Notes under the pieces: model-generated
What the model was told of the DNA's origin: nothing
Database searches by the model: none
Seen by the model: the letters and a program-made list of their open reading frames with translations, nothing else
Made by a program: the position numbers and the translations under genes
Source: Lamellibrachia columna
Lineage: Eukaryota; Annelida; Polychaeta; Sabellida; Siboglinidae
Reading direction: 5' to 3'
DNA: 64,000 nucleotides
Assembly: GCA_963662155.1 (NCBI GenBank)
Contig: OY759266.1
Coordinates: 5,432,526-5,496,525 of the forward strand
In this document: positions 10,401-21,954 of the stretch, in pieces
Numbering within the stretch: the first letter of the stretch is position 1
Layout of the letters: every line of letters begins with the position of its first letter

Positions 10401-13400
10401 TATATATGTACGTTACATATAATATACATATGTATACATGCATGCACATGCACACATACACACAATAACAATGTGTTTATAGAAGGACCCGAGAATAGAG
10501 ACGCCTTACCCTGGCACTCTCCGTAGTAGTCAAGGTTGGCGTCACGGTAACTCGGATCTTTGCAACCTGGTCGGTTCACATGACACAGACACTTCTGACG
10601 GTAAAGTTCGCACTCACTCTCAAATGTTACATTCTGTGTGCTGCAAGCCTGGGTAATAGATCCAAACATCATGTTGTAAGTCAACGTTTTATATTAAATA
10701 TTATCATTGTTCATGTTTGAAATGGTGTTAACCTGAAAGTTACTGTTGGCTGCACATGACCTCTTAGACTTGCACATGACCTCTTAGACTTGCACATATC
10801 CTCTTAGATTTGCACATGACCTCTTAGACTTCAGTGCAAAGAGCAACTGTTACAAATCTGCAACATTCCACAATGTAATAACATGTACTGTTACTGTCAA
10901 TTACTACTGCATCACAACAATTAAACAGACACTCACTATTTGCCATTAAGTGTTTAACTTAATGGGAACTTAACTAATGCAACTCTAGAAACAAAACACA
11001 ATATATTGTTGTTAGCGAACGATTACAAGTGGTGCAACAATAAACTAATGTGCACAAGTAGTAGTAGTAGCCTCATATTTGTGGTCAGCTGTAACAAGTT
11101 TTATAAAAGTTTCTGTTGATACAGACAGACTCAGGTAATATGGACAGCCAAAATAAGACACTGACTATTTTGAAGAGCAATTAATTCACACCAGGCGGCT
11201 CCGTGATCACTAATAAACCATCCATGTTTTGGAGAGCTTTAGTCATTTCACTTTAGTCAGGCATGATACCTACTGAACTGAGAGTTAATCAACTGATGTC
11301 AGATATCTTGGTTGCAGGACAAACAACTTATTAATTGTGAAACCACTGTACTTAGCATAGATAAATAAAATAAATGTGGTGCTTGTGAGATGACAGAATT
11401 GTGTACCTTTGAGTCATTTTCGGTGGGACATCTATGCATACAGACACAGATTGCATTCCCATCTTCGTCAATGTCACATTCGTGGCCCAACTCACAGTTC
11501 TTCTCCTTGCATGGGTCTGTGCAAAGTCAACATACCGGATGGAATGACAACTTTTAAAATTCTGTTTACCTATAACTTGCTGCCACTGCAACATTGTAGC
11601 ATAGTTAACTAATGGGTGAATAAGCTTGGTCCCACCTTTGTGAGATCCTAAATACGATACTGAATGAATGTAAAACTGGACGTGAATACATGCACGGTTG
11701 TTGGCATGTTGATTACGAAATGAAATGTCATTAAATTGACCAAACTACTTTGGACATATGTCGTTATTCTGCATACATTAACTTTTATCTGGTGCTTATG
11801 TCAAATTTGAAAGTGATACCTCCACCTACCCCTCGGTTCCTCCCGGTCGTATCCACCCTGCACCTTCTCCTCCTCAGCCTGCTAGAAAACAACCTCCATG
11901 TAGCACGTCCACCCTCAGACAACACCCTCCATGTAGCACGTCCACCCTCAGACAACACCCTCCATGTAGCACGTCCACCCTCAGACAACACCCTCCATGT
12001 AGCACGTCCACCCTCAGACAACACCCTCCATGTAGCACGTCCACCCTCAAACAACACCCTCCATGTAGCACGTCCACCCTCAGACAACACCCTCCATGTA
12101 GCGCCTCCACTCTCAGACAACACCCTCCATGTAGCACCTCCACTCTCAGACAACACCCTCCATGTAGCACCTCCACTCTCAGACAACAGCCTCCATGTAG
12201 CACCTCCACCCTCAAACAACACCCTCCATGTAGCACGTCCACCCTCAAACAACACCCTCCATGTAGCACCTCCACCCTCAAACAACACCCTCCGTGTAGC
12301 ACCTCCACCCTCAAACAACACCCTCCATGTAGCATGTCCAACATCAGACAACACCTTCCATGTAGCACGTCCACCCTCAGACAACACCCTCCATGTAGCA
12401 CCTCCACCCTCAAACAACACCCTCCATGTAGCACGTCCACCCTCATACAACATCCTCCATGTAGCACATCTACCCTCAGACAACACCTTCCATGAAGCAC
12501 GTCCACCCTCAGACAACACCCTCCATGTAGCACGTCCACCCTCAAACAACACCCTCCATGTAGCACCTCCACCCTCAAACAACACCCTCCATGTAGCACA
12601 TCCACCCTCAAACAACACCCTCCATGTAGCATCTCCACCCTCAGACACCACCCTCCATGCAGCACCTCCACCCTTAAACAACACCCTCCATGCAACACCT
12701 CCACCCTTAAACAACAGCCTCCGTGTAGCACCTCCACCTCACACACACACCAACCTCTCTGGCTGACTTCCTCAACATTGACAGCCAACAATACTAGGAC
12801 ATGTATAGCTCAGTTTTGTTCGCACATTTATAGCTACAACAAACACTATGTGCAAACATTCACAACTATATCTGTACAACAAACACAAGATAATTTCAGA
12901 CATTTTATCATTTTCTAAACCACAGAGTAGAAGTAACACATACAACTAATTTAATTTAAGTAAAACTAAGATGCTACCTCAGCCTCAGGAGTCTCCACTT
13001 GGTTGCCTTCTTCTTCTTCTTGCTCGCTCTCCTCCTGAAGGACAACACAACCATTTGATGACTCACTCCATCAGTGTTTATCCTGCTCTGGTCAGTGCCA
13101 CAGTGCTCCTCTAGGAAGGACGCGGTCACTCAGATAAGGATGATCTCAAACCATCAATGTACGTGAAACGGATGTTTTGTGAAAAATATATTGATGTACA
13201 ATGATAAATCAAACAAAACAATCAAACCTATTTTGTGTAGGTTCAAACACCAACGTTTTGAGATTGTCCCTTAGAGAACAGGGGTTTAGACAAGGACTGG
13301 TGCCTAGGGAGTGGACCATTCACCACAAACTCATTACAGGAAACTTACCTAACTGTGCCAAATAGGGTTGGGGTTAATTACAAGGTTCAAAGACAGTTTA

Positions 13401-16400
13401 AGTTACATTTAAATTTGGCAAAAAAGTTACGTTAATTAAATCATGTATTAGCTATGTTGATTTATTTTTAATTATCATTATAAAGCTCAATTACAATTTA
13501 AATAACAATGGTTTGAAACCCTGGGCTTGAGCTGGGCAAAATATACTTTCTGGATGGAAAACAATGACCACAAATCATTTCTACCTAGTGTAGATGCCAG
13601 TGAAAGTACTTAAAACTACATAAAGGAAGCGGGCAAATATGTAACCTTTTGGACACTGAGATGTCTACACTGGTCCCAATAAACCTAGTACCACAATAAA
13701 CATGTGTCACCTCATCAGGGTTGACTGTGGCTGAAATACATTACACAGCCACAAGACAAACTCTCACATAATTTTTAATATGACAATTTAGAAATTGAAT
13801 TATTATAAATAAACATGTACTTTACTATTGACAGAAGCATTACAAATAAAGATGTTAATGTTTTCACACCACTTAGCAGACATGCCAGGCCACACTGGTT
13901 TTAATGTCATTAAAGTTTTTTAGATGACCCTGTTTAATCACAAGGGCACTTTCCTGCAAATTCTCTATTTTTTACAGAAGACCCCCCACGATGAGTGAGG
14001 GTTCTCTGCAAGGTACAGCACATGAATTTCCCTAATTGAATAATTGACCGATTGCTAAGTTTTTTTTTATTTTTACAAACTTCACAAACATTGCACAAGG
14101 GTAAAAAAATACAATATAATAAAACGGTGGTGAAACAGGATCTTAAGCGAGTGATCACTGATTTTTTCAGTTACATAATTAACATTACATATTATATAAT
14201 TGTAATTATTTATACCAATTGTTTCCACTGGACTGCAAGGACACAATGTGCTTTTTCTTTGTAAAAATGACCATTGCATCCTCCTGGGAATCTGTTTCAT
14301 TTCCCAACACCAGTTTTTTTGGACCATATAATATTTATGGTGTTTTGAGGTACACCTGTACAAGGGATATTATACATTTTTTAAATTGTCTAAAACCCTT
14401 GGAGGGCACCCCTCCTCCTGCCCCTTTGACAAGCACATACAGCTGCATTTGGGCCAACAACCCACAACTGGCAGACAAGAACACTAGGTTTGCCTGTGGG
14501 TCAGATTATTGATACCCCCAGTGGCTGCTTGACATGGCTGATATGTGATACTCAGAACAGTTTCCCACAGGGTGACTTCTGACTCCTCCATTCTACCATC
14601 ACCACCCTCTCCATTTCACCCATGTGGTAGCACTTTGTGAGGCTTCGCATGGGCTTCACTCAGCTAAATGCTGTTTGTGTCAGAGGTTAGCTCACAGAAC
14701 TGGTAACCTAGGTAATGCTAAATTTCCTGGCATATTTATCTGGGATGTCCATTAATATGATACACACTGTGTTTACAAAGATATATATATATACTAGCTA
14801 GTGTTAGATAACTAGTGCTCAGTATTCAAATATCAATTTATATCTTTGATTTAATGTCAATTAATGCTATCAATGTGACTTAGTGACTGAAAATGTCTAG
14901 TATTACATCAATTTCTTGGGAAAGGTAGCTTTTATTGGGCATTATATATGAATAACAGGTCCACCTGGGCAAAAATTGTAAGGTATGTATAGTGTAGTAT
15001 ATAAAATTGTAAGGTATGTATAGTATAGTATATAAATAAATTATATGATTATAATTTTATATATGAAACTTATGATGTAGACAAATATTATTTTCTGATT
15101 GTCTAATATGTTTAAATCTATGAGCTCTATGCTAATCTCAATAAGTTGGAAGGCTACATCCATCCACCTCGCAGCTTCTTCATTACCCTGTACTACAAAT
15201 ACCCAGAGTGCAGCGCAGTGGTGTGTAGGGGAAGGCAGTGTTAGTTGAGCAATTTTTTATTCTTTTTGATGTCTAGGGCGCAATCATATTCATAAGTCAA
15301 AATTGCTTTTACTCACATAAACTATGATTATTAGTAGATCATTTTATAGCAAAATAATATATTTAGCCTGCATAGATAATTATATATAGCTGATTCAAAT
15401 AGGGTTGGTAAGCTGGCTCAACTAACACTTCGTGTGGGGTAAGTTGCAGTATAAGTTGCGTAAATGCTTTATTTGTATAATTTACGCAGGCCTTGTAAAA
15501 AAAATTCATAACGACTCAGCCAACACATCTACCCAATGGGTACAATGCATCTCTGGCAAGTCTACACGCTTAATTAATATGTTGACACACTTAATTAATA
15601 TAGATTTATATGCCAATTGCAAAGTGTCACTAACTGCTAATAAGTTGCCTTGGCGCTATCCGATGTCCCAATTTGCTCGGAAAAGTGAATTCCTTGATGT
15701 ATTTTGGGGTAAAGAACACTTGTCTTCATTCTTTAACCGCTGCTCAAATAACCCTCCCTCAGGCCTTGGGTGGCTCAACTAGCCCCGTGTCGACAATTAA
15801 GCTTATTTAATTAACTTCTCATTAATGCACGAAGTGATGTAAATTATCTTCTTCTCTGTGCATAGTTAAACTATTTGTAAGTGTACAAATAATAAAGTCT
15901 GGTCACGTGCGTTGATAGTTTACACACCAGCAGACTTTAATCACTATTACCAAAAGTTTCGAAAAATATCAAAAATAAACTTTTAGCTCACATGTTCTGG
16001 CTGTTGTGTGTTGTAACCTATTATATGTCAATCGTGTTCTAATAACATGTTCAATCACCGGGTGGTACCATGTAACTGTCGCTGCTGTAGTTTCCTGGGA
16101 AACATGGGTGGCTCAACTAACCCAGTGGCTCAACTAACACTGCCTTCCCTTATATGCAGTACCAGACACTGGCATTCAACAGTCAAAAACATATATAAAC
16201 ACCCTGGTGAGTTTGCGTAAACAAAGGGAGATAAACATACACAGTGCAGTGTATTAAAAGTAAAGCGTTGACTAGTAAGTGCAGAAAGGTGAGTTGGCCA
16301 GTGCTTTGTGATAACAAGAAGGCAGGGTTTACATGATTTTATTTGCAACTGCTCTCTTCATCAGTCTGGGCTTTATCCCATGTCATCATGGTAACCAAGA

Positions 16401-18305
16401 TGTTCGGGTTTGGGACAGGATTAGGGTTGGGTTCACTAGTTACAAGCTTTCCATCGATCATTTAGTTAGTCAGTATTTTTGTATGCAAACAAGTGGAATT
16501 AATCTAAGAAATTTTTTTTTAACATTTTCTGGGACACTCTGTGACTCAATGGATGTGAATTGGATGTGAAGAGCTGGGGTAGCGCATTCCAACAAGTGCC
16601 TTCAACTCTGTGTACTACACAGGATGTGGTACCAGCCGTCCATATGATTTACGTCTCAGGCAGGGTGTTAAGTAACACAAGGGATTTCCATACGATCCAC
16701 AGACCTATTACAGCAATCTTTACTGCATAATAACCCATACGAGGCCAAAAAGAGCAAATTCTTCTCAAAAAGGAACTACAGATTAGCAAGAAACAAGATA
16801 ATTTCGCAACCGCACAAAGTCTGTTTTTGACCATGACATTGATGTGTCCACAGTGAGTTGTATATTGCAGTAACAAGTACAAGTGTTTTTGTTTGTAAGA
16901 AAAGTAAGATAACTAATGTGTGCTGAGGTCAGTGTGAGAAGTCTAGACCCAGAGGATGAGATGCACTGTTTGTGAGCAGCTGACAGACATCTAAAAAACT
17001 GCCTCAGCAGTGCCACATGTAAAACACTGGCTCGGCGGTGCCACGTCAGACAGTCGCTGCCAACTCAAACAGTTTTTATGACTGGCTGTTTCCGTTGGGA
17101 ATAAAAAACAGACTTTGTGCGGTTGCGAAATTATCTTGTTTCTTGCTAATTTCATTGGGAGCCCAAACCATTTACATGTGTTCCTGAAAAAAGGCATTTG
17201 CATTCACATTTGCATTTGAATCAAGTGAAACATTTGTATTTGCATTCAAATGCATTGACTTGCATTTGTTAACAAGCCTGTAGCATAGTAGATTATTGTA
17301 TATAAAAGTATAGAATACTACAAATTCTACAGAATATTTTATGAATGCTATGAAAAATTTCTCCACAAAATTCTTATAAGATATTCTATAAAAATTCTAA
17401 AGATTGTTTTGGCAATTTATGTTATTCACTTGATTCAAATGCAAATGTGAATGCAAATGCCTTTTTTCAGGAACACATGTAAATGGTTTGGGCTCCCAAT
17501 GAGCTGCCACCCCAACCCACCCAACAGTGCCAACGCAACACAAGGGAGTCATTTGTCTGCATTGTTTGATTTGTTTCAATGAACAGTTAATCTCTGAAGC
17601 CATCAACCTATAGGCCAGTTGGTCTTTTCCTGTTGTATGAACATTTCTACAGCACTGACAGCCAGGCAGGAGTTATTATAACAGCTCAGGCATTGACTAG
17701 TTGACCTACAGAGCACTTTTTCAAAGAGCAATTTTTCCAATGGCATGTTGTGAACTTGTGAAAGTGAATCTAACAATAATAATTTTTCAAAGAATTATAT
17801 ATGTATTTGATTGCACATTTGGTTGTGCATTTTGACAAATCAAATGTTTGTGGGTCGTATTCAAATGCAAATGCAAATGTTTAAGGTATGCATTCAAATG
17901 CAAATGCATTTAAAATGTTATGGAGCCTTCCAACTTATCAAATGCGCAACATTCAAATGTGCATTCAAATGCATTTGTATTTGTTAACAAGCCTGCTATG
18001 CACTATATATTTCTATAACATTTAATAAAAATCTATTGAAATCTGTAGACAAGTGGAGTACATGTAAACAAATTCTATAAAATCTGTAGTATTCTATATT
18101 TTTTATGCACAATTCTACTATGACCCGTAGAATTCCATAGATTTCTAAAAAAAATTAGAATTTTATAGAATTCTATAAATTTGTTTGCTAATGGTGGTTG
18201 TTAATTAATTTAAAGACTAAATGTTTCCAAACAAATACCCACCTTGTCCTGTGCAAGTGTGCTAGCAACTAGCAGGAAAATCACCAACAGACAGAACTTC
18301 TTCAT
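7430..18305 (-). CDS. SPARC: SPARC / osteonectin, complete, nine coding exons
   Basis: Secreted calcium- and collagen-binding matricellular protein. Coding exons in transcript order: 18305-18243, 13034-12978, 11585-11570, 11516-11407, 10648-10510, 10057-9975, 9064-8940, 8355-8207, 7467-7430. They sum to 780 nt (259 aa) and every junction keeps frame with AG/GT sites. Residues 1-19 form a signal peptide (MKKFCLLVIFLLVASTLA). Residues 20-45 are a short Glu-rich acidic region. Residues 46-82 are the follistatin-like cysteine module (PCKEKNCELGHEC). Residues 83-129 are Kazal-like, with an NVT glycosylation sequon at 88. Residues 130-259 are the extracellular calcium-binding domain. EF-hand 1 (LDITHDSFVSTLEL) spans an exon junction, and EF-hand 2 (DTDDSGDLTLNEW) has all canonical ligands. 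The C-terminus is DRCEALKQ. A short 5' UTR part (18306-18329) follows an acceptor, so the promoter lies further upstream. Several introns contain tandem arrays. Confidence 0.93.
7468..7524. other. SPARC last intron, 3' edge
   Basis: Contains the pyrimidine-rich tract and CAG acceptor (reverse strand) of the 38-nt final coding exon. The perfect 31-bp array starts right beside it. Confidence 0.5.
7525..7803. repeat. Minisatellite, 31-bp unit, nine perfect copies
   Basis: The unit starts CATTATACAGTCTTGAAGGG and repeats nine times without a visible mismatch, in the last SPARC intron. Perfect identity suggests recent expansion, ongoing homogenisation or an assembly effect. Confidence 0.95.
9150..9760. 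repeat. Minisatellite, about 24-bp unit, about 27 copies
   Basis: Tandem copies of a unit containing TACAGGACAACCCATGGAGT, with shorter 19-bp variants lacking GAGTG, lie in the SPARC intron between the exons at 9064 and 9975. Long open frames in all reverse frames are products of the repeat, not genes. Confidence 0.95.
10755..10835. repeat. 20-bp tandem repeat, four copies
   Basis: Four copies of a unit with CACATGACCTCTTAGACTTG, slightly diverged, in the SPARC intron between the exons at 10648 and 11407. Confidence 0.85.
11570..11585 (-). other. SPARC: 16-nt microexon of SPARC
   Basis: Sequence TGGCAGCAAGTTATAG sits between TTGCAG and GTAAAC. It encodes WQQVI and the first base of Asp, and its length (1 mod 3) is exactly what is needed to join the phase-0 acidic exon (ends 12978) to the phase-1 cysteine exon (starts 11516). 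Without it the reading frame cannot be joined. It supplies the residues just before the PC that starts the follistatin-like module. Confidence 0.8.
11612..11660. repeat. Dispersed repeat related to 51255-51330
   Basis: The words ACTAATGGGTGAATAAGCTT and CCTTTGTGAGATCCTA recur at 51255-51330 with small changes and an internal duplication there. Probably remnants of one transposable element. Confidence 0.45.
11890..12745. repeat. Minisatellite, 33-bp unit, about 26 copies
   Basis: The unit reads AACACCCTCCATGTAGCACG then TCCACCCTCAGAC, with point variants (G/C in the second half, CAGAC or CAAAC at the end). It lies in SPARC intron 2. Because 33 is a multiple of three, both strands stay open for about 300 codons, but there is no start context or non-repeat coding sequence. 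Confidence 0.95.
13035..15225. other. SPARC intron 1, 3' part
   Basis: AT-rich with no exon recognised on either strand. Includes a small duplicated AAATTGTAAGGTATGTATAG segment near 14976-15035. Confidence 0.5.
15226..16152. mobile_element. Non-autonomous DNA element with 25-bp inverted ends
   Basis: The left end TAGGGGAAGGCAGTGTTAGT (15226 onward) continues TTGAGC and is inverted at 16128-16152, which reads GCTCAACTAACACTGCCTTC then CCTTA. The inner flank carries further GGCTCAACTAAC copies. It lies in SPARC intron 1. An internal plus-strand frame of 116 residues (15432-15782) has no domain I recognise and may be chance. Confidence 0.6.
16783..17149. repeat. Perfect 46-bp inverted repeat (arms 16783-16828 and 17104-17149)
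   Basis: Arm one begins TTAGCAAGAAACAAGATAAT. Arm two is its exact reverse complement. The spacer is about 275 bases. It is immediately followed by a second inverted repeat starting at 17153. Confidence 0.9.
17153..17501. repeat. Near-perfect 77-bp inverted repeat (arms 17153-17229 and 17425-17501)
   Basis: Arm one contains GGGAGCCCAAACCATTTACA and CATTTGCATTCACATTTGCA. Arm two is its reverse complement over about 77 bases without a visible mismatch. The spacer is about 195 bases and AT-rich. Confidence 0.9.
17230..18000. repeat. CATTTG/CAAATG-rich quasi-repeat
   Basis: Many interspersed CAAATGCAAATGC words. The segment CATTCAAATGCATT...TTGTTAACAAGCCTG occurs at about 17242-17281 and again, directly, at about 17958-17996, bracketing the inverted-repeat arm. 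Possibly the ends of one insertion. Confidence 0.5.
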
Positions 18306-18329
18306 CTTGCACCTTCAACCACCAATCAC
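18306..18329 (-). other. SPARC: 5' UTR part of the SPARC first coding exon
   Basis: On the reverse strand TTTTTAACCAG precedes GTGATTGGTGG, giving an acceptor 24 bases before the ATG. SPARC genes in other animals also start with a non-coding exon. The upstream exon itself was not located; 19050-19290 is a possibility. Confidence 0.45.
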
Positions 18330-18754
18330 CTGGTTAAAAATGAAGTTCACTATTAGCCAAGTCAACTCATTGAATATTTCTGAATCTTTATATATAACTA
18401 AAATTAATGAACCATTTCACTAAATAGATACCACAATAAACCCAGGAAAAATTCCAGCTGGAGTCTTAGTTTATCTACACTGTTGTAAACATGTTTATGG
18501 TTAGTGAGGTGACTGACCTGTAAATAGCCCTGGCCTCCAGATAAGGCCCTTGGAGGCAGCACCCTGCCACTAGACAACAACACTGCTTCTAGACACTGGC
18601 AGCCAGGAAGTCAGTCATTTCATGAAGTCGAACAATCATTATCATGTGTACATCTCGAATATGCTGATAAACCAGTGAGAATGCTTAAAATTGGTGATTA
18701 AATTATAAGGAGGCATATTGCCCTTTTTAATAATAATGATAAAATAAATATATA

Positions 18755-18906
18755 TAGTTTAGAGGTCTACTGGAGTGTAGTCACTGTACTATACTATATT
18801 TGGGATGAGAAATCTTGTTCTATAAATACATATATATCTTGAACAAGATTTCTCATCCCAAATATAGTAGAGTACGGTGACTACAGGTCAGTAGACCTCT
18901 AAACTA
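18755..18906. repeat. Hairpin element, 66-bp arms
   Basis: Arms 18755-18820 and 18841-18906 are inverted copies with roughly six mismatches and a 20-base loop. The inner halves pair over TTTGGGATGAGAAATCTTGT. This looks like a foldback MITE. Confidence 0.85.
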
Positions 18907-20263
18907 CTCTGTAATTTCAACATGAAATGTCCTCTTCTCGAGGAGCTCCTTGTCAAGATTACACAAAAGAATAAAAAGGGAAACTAACACACATTATAAC
19001 TCAATATTAGAGAGTGATTAATGAAATGAATAAATACCTCAACAGAGACACATGCAAGTTGGAGAGATCCTTATTCTTCTCTGACCTCCTTCCTGTTCTT
19101 TCACTCTGAGACTGGTCCGGTGGACTGCGGGTTTGGAATGCAGTGTGCCACGTCAGCTGGGCTAGCCTCCCTCTCCCAGGCCACAGACACTCAATCTGTC
19201 TCAAGCTGCTGCTACTCTGCATAGATCACCAGTGGTTCACATTTCTACTGCACTGACAGCCAGACAGGAGGCATGTGTCATCTGTTGGGTCCTTCATCTC
19301 TACCCTGGTAATAGAAATGTCACTGATACCTAAAGATGTACCAGCGTTGAGGAAAAAAAACAATTAGCTGCCAGTTTATATCATAACCATCTGTACCATC
19401 TTAGCAAAGTTAAAAAAGATTTGCGGACACCGTATGTTGAATTTGGGAAAAAGAAACATTCACAATTGGAAATAATAATTTTAAGAAATAATACGCACTG
19501 TTTTGAAACTATTATGTATTAATCTGGCTGATAGCGTCTTTGATCTTTGAGATTGTTTTAAAATAATAAAATAAACATTTAATTGCCACCACAAATCCCT
19601 GTAGTCAAAATAAAATAAAATGTACACATGAAACAATAATTAATAACTTAATCTGAATGCAAGTTACTAATTAACAGATGTCAATTAAGAATGGCATTAG
19701 CTCTGGAGTTTGTATAGTAAGTAATCTATAGCTACAGGCATATATTCCATACAGGAAATCAAGACCATGAGCATCAACAACAGCTGAAGATTGTAACCAC
19801 TCCCACATGTTGCCTGGAGGATATCCTGCGTTATTACGTTATTACATTACCTATAGTGCCACTGACTTGCCACACTCTGATGAGTACGCACATCAAGCCC
19901 CAACATGTGAAACCTACCCAAGCTGCATATGCTGCTGTCCCACTACTGAGACAAATTACATCCTATCTCCTGATTTCTATCTCCCAATTTGGTTGATAGG
20001 ATGGCCCCAGCCTTCCGTAACAGTGATGATCAGTTGTTACGGATTTATTATTTTGCAGGTATAAAGTGATTGGTTGATTGATTGATTGATTGAGATAAGG
20101 TCAATAAAATATTTATATTTTATACATTCAGTAATTCTGCACTGTCTATTTAACCGTACAGTCAAGTTTTACTACCAACCATCTTTTTACTTATTTGCCA
20201 AACACAAGAAAACCCTTAAAAGCATTCAATATATCAACAAAATATCACTTATTTGTTACAAGT
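18907..20263. other. Upstream region of SPARC, no gene recognised
   Basis: 19050-19290 is less AT-rich than its surroundings and could hold the SPARC promoter or first exon on the reverse strand. A motif CACTGACAGCCAG at 19250-19262 also occurs at about 17655. Nothing else recognised. Confidence 0.3.
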
Positions 20264-20390
20264 GTTGTATGTGTGCAGGCATATGTACAGGCATGTGTAC
20301 AGGCATATGTACAGGCATGTGTACAGGCATATGTACAGACATGTGTACAGGCATATGTACAGGCATGTGTGCTGGAATGTGCATGTATAT
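20264..20390. repeat. 12-bp tandem repeat
   Basis: Alternating GTACAGGCATGT and GTACAGGCATAT units, about nine copies. Confidence 0.9.
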
Positions 20391-20545
20391 AATATACAAG
20401 TGCTTTGAATGCAGAAAACGGTGTGCATCTAGCAAGACCAGCAATGCAAAACATCATTATTCTTTGGAATCTAAGTAAGAACATTCAAAATAATTTAGTA
20501 TGGAATGGTCAGGGATGTTCAAGGATGATATTGTAAGCATTTATA

Positions 20546-21041
20546 CAGTGGAACCTCGTTAATCCGGACACCTTGGATATAATTTATACAGTGGAACCTT
20601 GTTAATTCGGACACCTTGGGTGTCATTTATACAGTGGAACCCCGTTAATCCAGACACCTTGGATATCAAGAACAAATAAGAACAAGAACAAGAAAGTTTA
20701 TTTTGACCCCGTTTGTGATACCAATAAAAATTTTATGATAGAAGAAAATGTGCATTTGTACATTCACATGGAAAAATACAAACACAATATAACTTAATAA
20801 AGAGTCAGTGACTCCTATAAAGACAGTCGCTCTCATAGGAGCCACCAATGAAATATAATTAACTAACTCATTTATACAAAAGGTTGTGTCAGTGTACATG
20901 TCCAAATTAACAAGCTTTTTTTATAAACGAATCATGCAATTAACGGGGTACATTAGTGCTTGGAAATTCTGTTCCCGTGAAATGATGTCCAGATGCCGAG
21001 GTTTCCGGATTATCGGTGTCCAGATTTATGAGGTTCCAATG
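20546..21041. mobile_element. Pogo/Tigger-like MITE with a triplicated left end
   Basis: CAGTGGAACCTCGTTAATCC then GGACACCTTGG starts at 20546, 20589 and 20632. The reverse complement of a diverged copy ends the element at 21041 (ATTTATGAGGTTCCAATG), with TA at both flanks. These terminal words resemble those I recall for pogo/Tigger-type elements, which duplicate TA. No transposase frame is visible inside. Confidence 0.6.
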
Positions 21042-21087
21042 TATTAACAAAACCAGTCACATGCTGAAATCACTTTGTTTTGTATAA

Positions 21088-21340
21088 ATCCTATAAACCC
21101 TCAACCAAGATATACATCCAGTCAGTTGTATAAACCCTCAACCAAGATACATCCAGTCAGTTGTATAAACCCTCAACCAAGATACATCCAGTCAGTTGTA
21201 TAAACCCTCAACCAAGATACATCCAGTCAGTTGTATAAACCCTCAACCAAGATACATCCAGTCAGTTGTATAAACCCTCAACCAAGATACATCCAGTCAG
21301 TTGTATAAACCCTCAACCAAGATACATCCAGTCAGTTGCT
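21088..21340. repeat. Minisatellite, about 35-bp unit, about seven copies
   Basis: The unit reads TATAAACCCTCAACCAAGAT then ACATCCAGTCAGTTG. The copies are nearly identical. Confidence 0.95.
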
Positions 21341-21954
21341 AGTTGGCTTCCAACATTCGACACATTCTATTAACTAAAGAGTCCAGTCTATATATTGTGG
21401 TTACCTGAATCTGATGGTCTTATAGAGTTACATCATTAATCACCCCCCTATACACAAGAGGGATCAGCCAGCTCACTGAAGTGAAGTGGTGATGGACCAC
21501 TGGCTGGCATTTCATTGCACGGCAGAAACAGTTGCATCCACTGCATGACACATAGGGTAGTACTGTTTATAGTGAGAACATAGCATGTTACAAATAGTTG
21601 TCTAACATATGTAAGTAAGTAAATGTATTTCCTCACCATCATCATGTACAATATAAGGCGAACAAAAGCAATGAAAATGAGGTGGCTACCAGAAAAGTGT
21701 AAACTTATCTGGCTACTAGCCAGTGACGATGACACCAGGAACCAATTAACTTGAAGATTTGTCTTTGTCATTTGTTCTTAATGAGGCATGGCCACCAGAC
21801 TGATTAATAATTTGGGTGAGGGTGGTCCCAGCAGTTGTGTTATAAGTGTGGGCAGTTGGGTTGTTCATACTGGAGTGAGCATTGTGTATTAGTGTTAAAC
21901 TCTCCAAGACAAACGTTTTGGAGGCTTGCTGGAGAAAGTTGTGGGACAACGAAT

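Noticed and set aside
11750..12791. Open frames of over 300 codons on both strands
   Set aside because: Product of a 33-bp repeat, whose length is a multiple of three; intronic to SPARC.
19807..20064. 85-residue plus-strand frame
   Set aside because: No domain, no splice support and AT-rich composition like its surroundings.
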